From UBA940 sp031547885 (lineage in GTDB: Bacteria; Bacteroidota; Bacteroidia; Bacteroidales; Rikenellaceae), in the NCBI GenBank assembly GCA_031547885.1, contig JAVBRO010000001.1, positions 248,001-312,000 of the forward strand: a DNA stretch of 64,000 nucleotides, in the 5' to 3' direction. Position numbers and translations under genes: made by a program. This document shows positions 1 to 9,306 of the stretch, piece by piece; within the stretch, counting starts at the first letter, position 1; every line of letters begins with the position of its first letter. Below the pieces are notes generated by a model. That model was not told the DNA's origin. It made no database searches and worked only from the letters and a program-made list of their open reading frames with translations.

Positions 1-26
1 CCGAACATCATATCACTAGGGCCCCG

Positions 27-56
27 GCAGGGCGGCTGTTCTCACGGCCGCCCTGC
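27..56. terminator. Strong hairpin ahead of the first susC
   Basis: A perfect 10-bp stem (27-36 with 47-56) encloses a 10-nt loop. The sequence after it is not clearly T-rich. It probably ends a gene lying to the left of the window, or acts as a leader structure for the susC gene that starts at 101. Confidence 0.5.
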
Positions 57-100
57 TTAAGGGCTGTTTATTATAATCATCATATAGAAACATTTTTTAC

Positions 101-3100
101 GTGGCAAAAAAGACAATTATCCTTGCGGCGGCTGTGCTGCTGTGGGCAGGTTTTGCCCATGCGCAAGGAACGGTGAAAATCACAGGTAAGGTTCTGGATG
201 CAGGAAACATGCAGCCGGTGGCTTACGCGAGCGTAACCGTTAAAGGTACCGCAATAGGCGGTATTACGGATACCGAGGGCGGTTTCTCGCTCGACGTTCC
301 GCACGACACCGGATCGGTGTATGTTTCATCTGCGGGATACGAACCTCAGGACGTACCCGTCGATGCTTCCAAATCCATCACCGTTTACCTTCAGGAATCG
401 GCGGTGCAGATCGAACAGGTGGTCATTACAGGCTTCCAGTCCCTGAAAAAAGAGACGTTTACCGGCTCTTCGACAAAAGTCATGGCCGAAGACATTATCA
501 TGCCCGGCGAGGCCGATATCAGCCGTATGCTGGAAGGCCGTGTTGCCGGGGTTTCGATCCAGAATGTGTCGGGTACGTTCGGCAGCGCCCCTAAAGTCAG
601 GGTGCGCGGCGCCACTTCGATATACGGCGAGAACAAACCTCTGTGGGTAGTCGACGGGGTGGTGCTCGAAGACATCGTCAACCTGTCGAACGACCAACTG
701 TCGAGCGGCGACCCCACGACGATGCTCGGTTCGTCCGTCGCAGGTATCAACGCCAACGATATCGAGAGCATGGATATCCTTAAGGACGCCGCCGCGACCG
801 CGCTTTACGGTGCGCGCGCAATGAACGGCGTTATAGTCATTACAACGAAAAAAGGTAAAGAGGGCAAGATCCGGATCAATTATTCCGGAAACTATACCAT
901 CCGTATGAAACCGCGTTACAGCGAATACAATATCATGAATTCGTTTGACCAGATGTCGGTATTCGCAGAGATGGAACCCGACTATAAAGGATACTTCAAT
1001 TCCGATATACTTAACCAGTCCTCTTCGGGTATTTACGGTATAATGTGGCGGAAGATATACGAACCGGTGGACGGAGAGTTCGCCGTCGTCAATACCGCCG
1101 AGGGACGCAAGGAGTTCTTGATGAAGCACGCTTACAACAACACCGACTGGTTCGACACGCTTTTCCGCCCTTCGCTGATGAACGAGCACAGCCTGAGCGT
1201 CAGCGGCGGGAGCGAAAGCGTGCAGACTTACGCCTCGATCGGTTACCTGAACGATCCGGGATGGAGTATCGCCGAGACGGTCGACCGCATGACCTTCAAC
1301 TTCAGGAACGACGTGAAAGTAAACAGGAAAGTCGATTTTGCACTACTTGCCAACGGTTCGGTACGCCAGCAGGAGGCACCGGGCTCGCTCGGCCGCAGCA
1401 CCGATGTCGTTACGGGCGAGGCAAGCCGCAATTTCGACATCAATCCGTTCAGCTACGCCCTCAACACGAGCCGGATACTCCGCCCGTATGACGACAACGG
1501 CAATTACGAGTATTATACGATGAACTATGCGCCGTTCAACATACTGGACGAACTCAACAATAACAAGATCAAACTGAGCGTGGTGGACGTGAAACTCCAG
1601 GGGGATTTCAACTGGAAGATCGCCGACGGCCTGCGCTACAGTTTTACAGGGGCGGCCCGTCTGGTCAAATCGACCCAGGAACACGAAATATACGAAAATT
1701 CCAATATGGCTAACGCCTACCGCGCTGCGGGCAACCAGACCATCAGGGAAAACAACCCCTACCTGTATCAGGACGAGGACGGGGAATATATCGTCGTGCT
1801 GCCGTCCGGAGGGTTCTACAACACCGAGGATAACCAGATGCTAAACTACGACATCCGCAACTCGCTCACCTACAATAAGGTTTGGAACAACAAGCACGAA
1901 CTGAACGGCCTCGCCGGTATGCAGATAAAGTCGACCGACCGCAAGTACAGGAACACGACCGGATACGGGTTCGAGTACGACATGGGCGGAGTGGCCAACA
2001 CGAACTACCTTGCCATGAAACAGATGATCGAGCGTAATTTCGCATATTTCGGGCGCAGCCTGGAATACGAGCGGTTTGCCGCTTTCTACGTCAATGCCGA
2101 CTATACCTACGACCGCCGGTATACGATCCTGGGTACATTCCGTTACGACGGCTCCAATGTTACCGCCCGCGGGGCAAAATCGCGCTGGCTGCCCACATGG
2201 ACCGTGAGCGGCAAGTGGAATATCGGAAACGAGGCTTTCCTTGAGAATGCCGTGTGGCTGGATGCACTCGCACTGCGCGCCAGCTACGGACTGACTGCTT
2301 CGATGCCCCCGATCTCCAACGGGCTGGCGATATTCGGAACCACCTCTTCGATCCGTCCGCTCGACGACATGGAGACCGGTATAGGCATATCGTCGCTGGG
2401 CAACTCCGAGCTGACGTGGGAAAAGAGCTACCAGACCAACGTCGCCCTCGATTTCACGGCCTTCCGGGGAAGACTCGACGTTACCGTCGACTATTTCCTC
2501 CGCAAAAGCTTCGACCTTATCTATCCTATCACGACTTCGGGCATCGGCGGCGAAAGGATGAAATACGCTAACAGCGCCGACATGAGAAGCTCCGGGGTGG
2601 ATATCATGGTCACCGGGCGCCCCGTTTTCACCGGGGACTGGAAATGGACGTCGACCTTTACATTCGGTTTCTCCAATAACGAGATCAAGAGGACGGAGCC
2701 TTACATCCGCGTGGTGGACCTTGTCGGCATCACGGGCGGAAACAAGAACGGCTATCCGGTCAACGGGCTCTTCTCGATACCGTTCGCCGGGCTCGACCCG
2801 ACATACGGCTATCCGCTTTTCTACGATCAGAATGGTGACAAAACACCCTACGTCAACATGCAGGGCCGTACGACCGATTTCCTGAAATACGAAGGACCGA
2901 CTGATCCCAAGGTTACCGGCGGGTTCAACAATACGGTCACCTGGAAAGATCTGAGCCTGAATATATTTTTCTCGTTCGCAGCGGGCAACGCCGTAAGGCT
3001 CGACCCGGCCTTCTCGCTCACTTACAGCGATTCGGGGGCGATGAGCAAAGATATGAACGACCGCTGGATGCTTCCGGGCGACGAAAAATACACCGACATT

Positions 3101-3415
3101 CCTTCCATCGCCAGCCGCTCATTGGCGGGGGACCTCTCGGCAACATACGCTTACTCGGCTTACAATTATTCCGACGTAAGGGTGGCCAGGGGGGATTTTA
3201 TCAGGCTGAAGTCCGTTTCGCTCTCCTATAACCTGCCGAAAAAATGGTGCGGGAATGTTTTCCAGAACCTCGCTCTCCGGGTGACGGGCAAGAACCTGTG
3301 GCTGCTCTATTCCGATAAAAAACTGAACGGCCAGGACCCTGAATTCATGAATACGGGAGGGGTGGCGCAACCCATATCGAAACAGGTTGTCGTATCCCTC
3401 GACGTAAGTTTCTAA
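101..3415 (+). CDS. SusC/RagA-type TonB-dependent outer-membrane transporter
   Basis: 1104-residue outer-membrane importer that, with its SusD partner, would bring a glycan or peptide into the periplasm using TonB energy. A signal peptide spans about residues 1-21 (cleavage near AHA-Q). A carboxypeptidase-regulatory-like beta-sandwich follows (about 25-105), then the plug domain with the SusC-typical segments RMLEGRVAGVSIQN and LKDAAATALYGARAMNGV, then a long beta barrel ending in the terminal aromatic SLDVSF. The start is GTG: the nearest in-frame stop upstream is TAA at 74-76 and no ATG lies between. There is no Shine-Dalgarno, as is usual in this phylum. It has no STN domain, so it is not expected to signal to a FecR. 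The SusD-like gene follows after 21 nt. The substrate is not evident. Confidence 0.95.
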   Translation: MAKKTIILAAAVLLWAGFAHAQGTVKITGKVLDAGNMQPVAYASVTVKGTAIGGITDTEGGFSLDVPHDTGSVYVSSAGYEPQDVPVDASKSITVYLQESAVQIEQVVITGFQSLKKETFTGSSTKVMAEDIIMPGEADISRMLEGRVAGVSIQNVSGTFGSAPKVRVRGATSIYGENKPLWVVDGVVLEDIVNLSNDQLSSGDPTTMLGSSVAGINANDIESMDILKDAAATALYGARAMNGVIVITTKKGKEGKIRINYSGNYTIRMKPRYSEYNIMNSFDQMSVFAEMEPDYKGYFNSDILNQSSSGIYGIMWRKIYEPVDGEFAVVNTAEGRKEFLMKHAYNNTDWFDTLFRPSLMNEHSLSVSGGSESVQTYASIGYLNDPGWSIAETVDRMTFNFRNDVKVNRKVDFALLANGSVRQQEAPGSLGRSTDVVTGEASRNFDINPFSYALNTSRILRPYDDNGNYEYYTMNYAPFNILDELNNNKIKLSVVDVKLQGDFNWKIADGLRYSFTGAARLVKSTQEHEIYENSNMANAYRAAGNQTIRENNPYLYQDEDGEYIVVLPSGGFYNTEDNQMLNYDIRNSLTYNKVWNNKHELNGLAGMQIKSTDRKYRNTTGYGFEYDMGGVANTNYLAMKQMIERNFAYFGRSLEYERFAAFYVNADYTYDRRYTILGTFRYDGSNVTARGAKSRWLPTWTVSGKWNIGNEAFLENAVWLDALALRASYGLTASMPPISNGLAIFGTTSSIRPLDDMETGIGISSLGNSELTWEKSYQTNVALDFTAFRGRLDVTVDYFLRKSFDLIYPITTSGIGGERMKYANSADMRSSGVDIMVTGRPVFTGDWKWTSTFTFGFSNNEIKRTEPYIRVVDLVGITGGNKNGYPVNGLFSIPFAGLDPTYGYPLFYDQNGDKTPYVNMQGRTTDFLKYEGPTDPKVTGGFNNTVTWKDLSLNIFFSFAAGNAVRLDPAFSLTYSDSGAMSKDMNDRWMLPGDEKYTDIPSIASRSLAGDLSATYAYSAYNYSDVRVARGDFIRLKSVSLSYNLPKKWCGNVFQNLALRVTGKNLWLLYSDKKLNGQDPEFMNTGGVAQPISKQVVVSLDVSF

Positions 3416-3436
3416 CCACGGTAATCAGGAAAAGAT

Positions 3437-5134
3437 ATGAAGAATATATATAAAATATTAACTGCACTCGCTCTCGTCCCGGTTTTGCCGGCCTGCTCGG
3501 ACTTCCTCGACACCGTGCCGGACGAGCGTATGACGATAGACACTCCCGAAAAAGTTTCCGCCCTGCTGGTCAATGCCTACCCGAAAGTCTCTTTTGCGGC
3601 CATTGTCAATACGCGGTGCGACAACGTCACCGATTTCGGTTCCACGACCACCGGCAGCCAGCCCGATATGCTGTTCGACTTCATGGGACAGAATTTTCTT
3701 TGGATGGACGTCATTACGAACGGCAACGATACGTTCGAGCAGTTCTGGAGCGGCTGCTACTCCGCAATTTCGACAGCCAACCATGCCCTCGAAGCGATCG
3801 AAGCGATGGGCGGAGCCGAAAAACTTCCCGCGCAGTACGGCGAGGCGCTCGTGACCCGCGCGTTCGCGCATTTTTACATTGCATCGCTGTTCTGCCACTA
3901 CTACGAACCGGAAACTGCCGCGATCTATCCCGGTATTCCTTACGTGGTAGCTCCCGAGACAAAACCCATCACGCAGTACGAACGCAATACTTTGGAATAC
4001 ACCTATTCCAGGATCGCCGAAGATCTCGAGGAGGGCATGAAGTATATGACCGAAGGCAGCGGTTTCAAAGCCCCGGCCTATCATTTCACGTCCCGTTCGG
4101 CCATAGGTTTCGCCACACGTTTTTACATCATGAAGAAAGATTACCAGAAAGCCGTCTCATACGCATCGCAGCTCATACCGGTTCCCGCGCAGTTCGACCC
4201 GCTTCTCGATGAGGGCGGTCAGCCGATACTCAATGCGGACGGTACGCCGCAGCAGAATGTCTCTTCGGATGACGCGGCCATAAAATATGTGCAGGGCTGT
4301 TTCCATCCTTTCGCGACGGAATACATGAGCATGGCCAGCGCGGACGACGTGTCCGAGGCGTTCAACAGCTCCAAACGCAAGGGCAACCTTCTCATCACCG
4401 AAGCCACTTCCAGCATTGCGTGGAGCCAGAGCCTTTATTATCAGCGTTACGGCATGACCCGGAGGGATATCGAAAGGACATTCCTCGGTTCGAACGCGAC
4501 GGTTGACGGGCAGTGGACCTATCCTTATTACGGGGGCCAGTCGTCGGGCGGAATGTATTATCTGGTTCCGAAATACAGCAGGTTCTACGACCAGGACGCG
4601 GTGGATGCATCCAGCTTCATACCGTATGCCAACATTCCGGTACTGCGCATGGAAGAGGTGCTCATAAACAGGATAGAAGCCTATATTATGACCGACCAGT
4701 ACGATAAGGCGATCGCTGACATGAACGTGTTTGCAAGCCAGCGCATAACCGACAACGGCATGGGGGCCAACAGCTCTTACGATCCGGCGAAACACTGTAT
4801 CACCCGGGATAAACTGCTGAGCGTCTATAATTCGGCGCTGACGGATACCGGGCATTTCATAAACAGGTATAACACGATAACCGGCCAGGACGTCAGGCTC
4901 AAAAAGGCGCTTATCCTCGCCCTGCTCAATTTCCGCGAAGTGGAATTTTACTGGGAAGGGCTGAGGTGGTACGACATAGTCCGCTGGAACATTCCCATAA
5001 CCCACGCTTCGACGTCGGGAAAGAGCGTTACGATCTACCCGGATGACGACCGCAGGATACTCCAGATACCGGAATCCGCACTGCTTTCGGGTGTGGAACT
5101 CAATCCGCGCACGAATGTCGGCGAATCATTCTAA
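3437..5134 (+). CDS. SusD/RagB family surface lipoprotein
   Basis: 565-residue lipoprotein that would form the substrate-capturing lid over the SusC barrel encoded just upstream. The signal peptide ends in the lipobox LPAC with Cys20 as the lipidated residue, followed by the familiar SDFLDTVPDE start of SusD proteins. The body has the helical TPR-like organisation of the family, and the C-terminal part contains FREVEFYWEGLRWYDIVRW, the conserved SusD C-terminal signature. Gaps of 21 nt upstream and 12 nt downstream indicate one operon with 101-7523. Family assignment is secure; the ligand is unknown. Confidence 0.95.
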   Translation: MKNIYKILTALALVPVLPACSDFLDTVPDERMTIDTPEKVSALLVNAYPKVSFAAIVNTRCDNVTDFGSTTTGSQPDMLFDFMGQNFLWMDVITNGNDTFEQFWSGCYSAISTANHALEAIEAMGGAEKLPAQYGEALVTRAFAHFYIASLFCHYYEPETAAIYPGIPYVVAPETKPITQYERNTLEYTYSRIAEDLEEGMKYMTEGSGFKAPAYHFTSRSAIGFATRFYIMKKDYQKAVSYASQLIPVPAQFDPLLDEGGQPILNADGTPQQNVSSDDAAIKYVQGCFHPFATEYMSMASADDVSEAFNSSKRKGNLLITEATSSIAWSQSLYYQRYGMTRRDIERTFLGSNATVDGQWTYPYYGGQSSGGMYYLVPKYSRFYDQDAVDASSFIPYANIPVLRMEEVLINRIEAYIMTDQYDKAIADMNVFASQRITDNGMGANSSYDPAKHCITRDKLLSVYNSALTDTGHFINRYNTITGQDVRLKKALILALLNFREVEFYWEGLRWYDIVRWNIPITHASTSGKSVTIYPDDDRRILQIPESALLSGVELNPRTNVGESF

Positions 5135-5146
5135 CAGTGATAAGAT

Positions 5147-6136
5147 ATGAAAAAATGTTATTATAAATTAAGAAGAACGGCGCTTCTGGCGGCTGTTATT
5201 GCCGCCGGCGCATGCACGTTCTCCTCGTGCGGCGAAGCCGGACTCAAGTCCGGAATGGACATCCCCGGACTCGGAGGATATGAATCGGAAAACACGGAGC
5301 TGGATAAATGGCTCTTCAAAAGCTACACCGAGATTTACAATATAGATGTGGTCTACAGGTGGAATCCCAACGAAATCTCTTCCACGGCGCAATTGGTCCC
5401 GATGTTCGAACACCTTGTCCAGCCCACCATGGATATGGCGAAGAGGGTCTGGATCGACCCTTATGAAAAGATCGCAGGCGCGGATTTCGTGAAAAAGATC
5501 GCACCGAAGAAGATCGTTCTCATAGGCAGCCCGCAGTACAACGAAGACGGCAGTACGGTACAGGGCCAGGCCGAGGGGGCGCTCAAGATAACTATCTTCG
5601 ACGGCAACAGCTATGATCCGGCGAACGAAGAGTGGATACGCTCGGTAATGCACACCGTACAGCACGAGTTTGCACATATCCTGCACCAGACCAGGTCATA
5701 CAGCACCTCTTTCCGGGAGATCAGCGCCGGAAGCTACACCTCGACCGGATGGCAGAATTACGGCGAAGCGGATGCGCTGCTCGAAGGGTTTTATTCGAGT
5801 TACGCGATGTCGGCCGTCGACGAGGATTTTGTGGAAACGATGTCCCTGATAATGGTATACGGTATGGAATGGCGCCAGGAACGTCTGGATGCGCTCGATT
5901 ACTGGGCTTCGATGCCGGCGCCCGCTGAAGAAACGCCCCAGCAGCGGGAAAACCGCGTCATGCTGTCGTCGATGGCTTACGAGGGCAAGAGCAGGATCCT
6001 CGCCAAGGAAGAGATCATATCTTCCTATCTTATGGATGTCTGGGGTGTCAGGTTCTTCGATGACCAGGCAGGGAACAAAGGGCTTGTCACGCTGGTGCAG
6101 GAAGCCATACAGGAAGTAATCGATGAAAACTCTTGA
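5147..6136 (+). CDS. HExxH zinc metallohydrolase lipoprotein associated with SusC/D import
   Basis: 329-residue lipoprotein with a zinc-protease-like motif HEFAHILH: His173, Glu174 and His177 are the zinc and catalytic residues, and His180 is close by. Glu230 in DEDFVE is a candidate third ligand. The signal peptide leads to FSSC, so Cys28 is the likely lipid anchor; Cys23 is an alternative. It fits the family described as substrate import-associated zinc metallohydrolase lipoprotein (TIGR04549-type), members of which are encoded beside SusC/SusD genes, as here. The role is inferred: it may trim a peptide or glycopeptide before or after import. Protease activity is not proven for the family, to my knowledge. 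Confidence 0.85.
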   Translation: MKKCYYKLRRTALLAAVIAAGACTFSSCGEAGLKSGMDIPGLGGYESENTELDKWLFKSYTEIYNIDVVYRWNPNEISSTAQLVPMFEHLVQPTMDMAKRVWIDPYEKIAGADFVKKIAPKKIVLIGSPQYNEDGSTVQGQAEGALKITIFDGNSYDPANEEWIRSVMHTVQHEFAHILHQTRSYSTSFREISAGSYTSTGWQNYGEADALLEGFYSSYAMSAVDEDFVETMSLIMVYGMEWRQERLDALDYWASMPAPAEETPQQRENRVMLSSMAYEGKSRILAKEEIISSYLMDVWGVRFFDDQAGNKGLVTLVQEAIQEVIDENS

Positions 6137-6149
6137 AACAGAAAGAGAT

Positions 6150-7523
6150 ATGAATAACATGAAATCCATAATGAAAATATTTGCGGCGATGTGCCTCGTC
6201 ATGGGGGTTGCCGCGTCGTGCACCCGCGAGGAGCCGGTCGCGAACGAAGGAAACATGAGGGTACAGCGGCAGATCGACCACTACAACGCCGAGCTTACCG
6301 GCGCGGAGTATGGATGGATCGCCGAGATCAACACGGTTCTGGGAGGCATACACACTCTTTGGATGGGGTTCGACGATAACGGGAAGGTAAATATGTATTT
6401 CGATTACGTCGAATATTACCGCGAACTTGAAACCACGAAATACGAAAGTTCATACCGCATCAAGCCGATGCAGCTGCCGACCCTTTCGTTCGACACCTAT
6501 TCATTCCTGTCGATATTTTCCGATCCCAACCAGTTGAACAACGGGGCGGGACAGGCGGGTACCGGACTGGGCGCCGATTTCGAATACGAGATACTCGATT
6601 ACAAGAATGACGTGTTCACGCTTGTCGGGCTGAAGAACTCCCAGAACGCCACGATGCGCAAGGCCACTCAAAAGGAGTACGAGGCCGTCGCTGCGGGCAG
6701 CCTTATGGCGAACGTCGACAACGCCCCGGCTTACCAGCCCTGTTACCATACGTTCTCTTACAAAGGGGTCTCCTATGACCTGGTATCCAACGGACGGAGC
6801 ACGGGATTCATGAGCCTCGACGGCGGCAGCGCCGTCCTTCAGGCGAAGGGCTCGATGGTCGATTTCGACGGCAACATAGTCATGATGGAGCCCCTCGTGC
6901 TGGGCGATACGGAAGTATCCTATATCGCCAAAACCGGAACGGGGTACTCCATCAATATGGGCGGCGAGATCATTCCGGTAAACCGGTCGGTGGAGCCCGT
7001 GGTTTCCCTCTACGGCAACCAGCCGAAAGACCTCTACTTCCAGCTGCTTGTATCCAATAATATGCAGAACAGGTGGTCGTCCGAGTATTTCTTTACTTAC
7101 AGGCAAGCACTACAGAATATTTTTAACTGGACTCTTGAAAATCTTGGCTATGGGGGTTATTATCTGATATATACTAAGTTGAATTTCTATCTACCCGGAG
7201 AGATAGGGGTTGAATGCGGACATTATCTTTACCAGAACGGGGAACTCAATACAGAAAGTTTTGTGGCATTTGAATTTAGATTCGACATTACCAAAAATAC
7301 GGACGGTTCGTTGACCTTCAGTAATGATTGGATCATGTACCCTTCCGGGAATCCGGATGACGCGGATATAATAAGATGCATGACGCCTTTAATAGAGTAT
7401 TATGCAGGGAACAGGTTTTTCGTTAAGTCGTGGCCGGTCATCATGGCCGGCAATCCTATGGTGGCGCTTATCCCTGCCGACAACCGCGAACTCGGGGTGA
7501 TGGTGGGAGCTCCTGTGGAGTAA
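6150..7523 (+). CDS. DUF4302-type lipoprotein
   Basis: About 457-residue lipoprotein of unknown function, recognised as DUF4302-like by its position after the HExxH lipoprotein and by its start. The ATG at 6150 is preferred because it leads directly into a signal peptide with lipobox AASC (Cys24). An in-frame ATG at 6123 would overlap the upstream gene by 14 nt and add a charged leader. The early motif QIDHYNAELTGAEYGWIAEI is typical of these proteins. From about 7095 to 7420 the DNA becomes clearly AT-richer, with different codon use, while the frame stays open, suggesting that the 3' third was exchanged by recombination. It is the last gene of the operon and a terminator follows at 7577. 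Confidence 0.8.
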   Translation: MNNMKSIMKIFAAMCLVMGVAASCTREEPVANEGNMRVQRQIDHYNAELTGAEYGWIAEINTVLGGIHTLWMGFDDNGKVNMYFDYVEYYRELETTKYESSYRIKPMQLPTLSFDTYSFLSIFSDPNQLNNGAGQAGTGLGADFEYEILDYKNDVFTLVGLKNSQNATMRKATQKEYEAVAAGSLMANVDNAPAYQPCYHTFSYKGVSYDLVSNGRSTGFMSLDGGSAVLQAKGSMVDFDGNIVMMEPLVLGDTEVSYIAKTGTGYSINMGGEIIPVNRSVEPVVSLYGNQPKDLYFQLLVSNNMQNRWSSEYFFTYRQALQNIFNWTLENLGYGGYYLIYTKLNFYLPGEIGVECGHYLYQNGELNTESFVAFEFRFDITKNTDGSLTFSNDWIMYPSGNPDDADIIRCMTPLIEYYAGNRFFVKSWPVIMAGNPMVALIPADNRELGVMVGAPVE

Positions 7524-7576
7524 ATCTTATACAAAAAGCCATTCGATTCAAAGGAATGGCCGGAACAAAAATGAAA

Positions 7577-7616
7577 AGATCACACAAGCTTGCTTGATCG
7601 TGGTCTTTTTGTTTTT
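7577..7616 (+). terminator. Terminator of the first SusC/D operon
   Basis: Interrupted stem (agatcac / gtggtct with an inner caagc / gcttg) followed by two runs of five T. It lies 54 nt after the DUF4302 stop. A smaller hairpin (7538-7544 with 7554-7560) precedes it. Confidence 0.7.
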
Positions 7617-7622
7617 GGGAAA

Positions 7623-8329
7623 AATCCCGAAAGCACGGCCGAAACCCAGAATCTCGTAACCATCGGGGTCTCGGGAACCCGCACGAGTACAAAACCCGCC
7701 GCCGCGAATGTCCTGGACACTTATGTTCCGGAAGGGCAGTTCTGGGTCAGGGTCAGCAATCCTTATGACTTTGCGGTCGAGGACAACGTGATCGTATATC
7801 GCGCGGTGAATAACCAATGGATCAAGGATCTGGGCATGTCGAGCATCTGGACGAGCATAGCCCAGGTCGACCGTCAGGCAGCCGAGAGGGTGATCACCAA
7901 AATAAGGAAAGATACGCTGTGGTTTGAAAACCCCATTCCATGTTGCATCGAGAATAAATACGGCGGAGGATTTGTCTACAAATACACTTTCCCCCAGCCG
8001 CGTAAGCGAGAGCGGCATAGAGAACATGGCTCTCGAATCGGAATTTTTCGCCGCCCAGAACGAAACCCACTGCTGGCACGGGGTAGGTTTTACGGGATCG
8101 GAACACTGCTGGATGAGAAACGTCAGGGGCAGGTATTTCGGATTCGGCCTGGCCATGGTCAACACCACGGCCAAGAACATAACCGTCATGGATTGCCTGA
8201 ATACCGACCAGCAGGCGACCACCGGGGGCAGCAGAAGCTATCCCTACGGACACTCCGGCATCGCTTTACGACGCCCAATTGGCTCTTCGCAAACAGACTC
8301 AGCCGGGAGGCGTGTTCGACGTGAAATAA
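7623..8329 (+). pseudogene. Decayed right-handed beta-helix protein (pectate-lyase-like fold)
   Basis: Coding remnants of one protein appear in three different frames. Frame 1, to about 8000, contains TYVPEGQFWVRVSNPYDF and an IENKYGGGFVYKYTF stretch. After a frame change near the CCCCC run at 7991-7995, the sequence continues as SESGIENMALESEFF and AKNITVMDCLNTD, typical of beta-helix coils. A second change or deletion near 8260 leads to LYDAQLALRKQ and the stop at 8327-8329. The N-terminus is missing: the only start (TTG at 7590) lies inside the terminator of the previous operon. The family is inferred from memory of secreted beta-helix proteins with a YVPxG segment followed by tandem coils; the exact family is uncertain. 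Confidence 0.65.
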
Positions 8330-8351
8330 CATGACCTCTCTTTATCTATCG

Positions 8352-8388
8352 ACCTGTGCCGGATATGTTCTGTCCGGCACAGGTTTTT
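8352..8388 (+). terminator. Rho-independent terminator after the pseudogene
   Basis: A perfect 12-bp stem (8352-8363 with 8373-8384) with a 9-nt loop and a following T-run. It would end transcription of the decayed gene before the CBM9-like gene. Confidence 0.85.
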
Positions 8389-8420
8389 AAATTACATAAT
8401 CCTTTTGTATATTTACACAC

Positions 8421-9107
8421 ATGTCGACACTCACGCCCGTTGGACCTCAGAACAAAAGCTGCCTCACGGTTACCCGCATGGCTATCCCTGATGGCACGGC
8501 CATCGCACAGATCGATTCACTGATGGACTCGCATACGCTGACCCTGCACCGGATAGGCTGCGTAAACTGGGCCGGATACCCTTCGACAGTGGAAGCAGCG
8601 TTCCGCATAGCGTGGTCGGGGCATGAGATATTCGTAAAATTCTATGTCCGAGAACCCGAAGTAAGGGCGGTGCACACGGGAGACGAAACTTCGCTGCCTT
8701 TCCGGGATTCTTGCGTGGAATTCTTCATTGCGCCGGACGACAGCGGCATATACTACAATATCGAGATGAACCCTATCGGGGCGGCGCTTTTCAAAGGCGG
8801 CACCAGGGAGCACAGGGAGCGTTTTTCGGCTGCAAAGACAGCTGCGGTCAGGCGTCTGGCTTCGATGGGCATGCAGCCTTTCGATACCAGGACGGGGGAT
8901 TTTTCGTGGACGCTCACAATGGCCGTGCCGGTGGACATCTTTTCGCTTTCGCCCGCAGCCCCGCTTGAGGGACGTACCGTCGGAGCGAATTTCTACAAGT
9001 GCGGCGACCATCTTCCTTCGCCGCATTATCTCTCCTGGAGCCCCATAAAGTCGCCCGCGCCTAACTTCCATCTTCCCGGAGAGTTCGGCAGCATCTTTTT
9101 CGAATAA
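8421..9107 (+). CDS. CBM9-like (DOMON-type) carbohydrate-binding protein
   Basis: 228-residue protein matching the carbohydrate-binding family 9-like fold: EAAFRIAWSGHEIFVKFYVREPEVRAV is followed by the characteristic DSCVEFFIAPDD and YYNIEMNPIG segments, and the end has NFYKCGDHLPSPHYLSWSPI. No signal peptide or lipobox is present, so from the sequence it stays in the cytoplasm. A sugar-binding or sensing role is possible but unproven. CBM9-like modules also form the C-termini of the two propeller enzymes at 20448 and 27729, which links it to the same locus. It is separated from the aldose epimerase by 199 bp (9108-9306) in which I see no gene and no convincing promoter. Confidence 0.8.
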   Translation: MSTLTPVGPQNKSCLTVTRMAIPDGTAIAQIDSLMDSHTLTLHRIGCVNWAGYPSTVEAAFRIAWSGHEIFVKFYVREPEVRAVHTGDETSLPFRDSCVEFFIAPDDSGIYYNIEMNPIGAALFKGGTREHRERFSAAKTAAVRRLASMGMQPFDTRTGDFSWTLTMAVPVDIFSLSPAAPLEGRTVGANFYKCGDHLPSPHYLSWSPIKSPAPNFHLPGEFGSIFFE

Positions 9108-9306
9108 CCCCGTTCGGGATACGGCGGCTTCTTCAAAACAGCAGGTTCAGGAACGACGACCCGGATAACAGGGATGTCAATATTTCGTCAATCAATAGAA
9201 GAAAAAGTTCAGTATTAGCTATTCTGATTTTTTTTCACTTCTTTTGATAATGCCATCAGGTGTTTCCGGTGGCTAAGCGCTGATACTGCTACCTGCATCC
9301 CGACCG

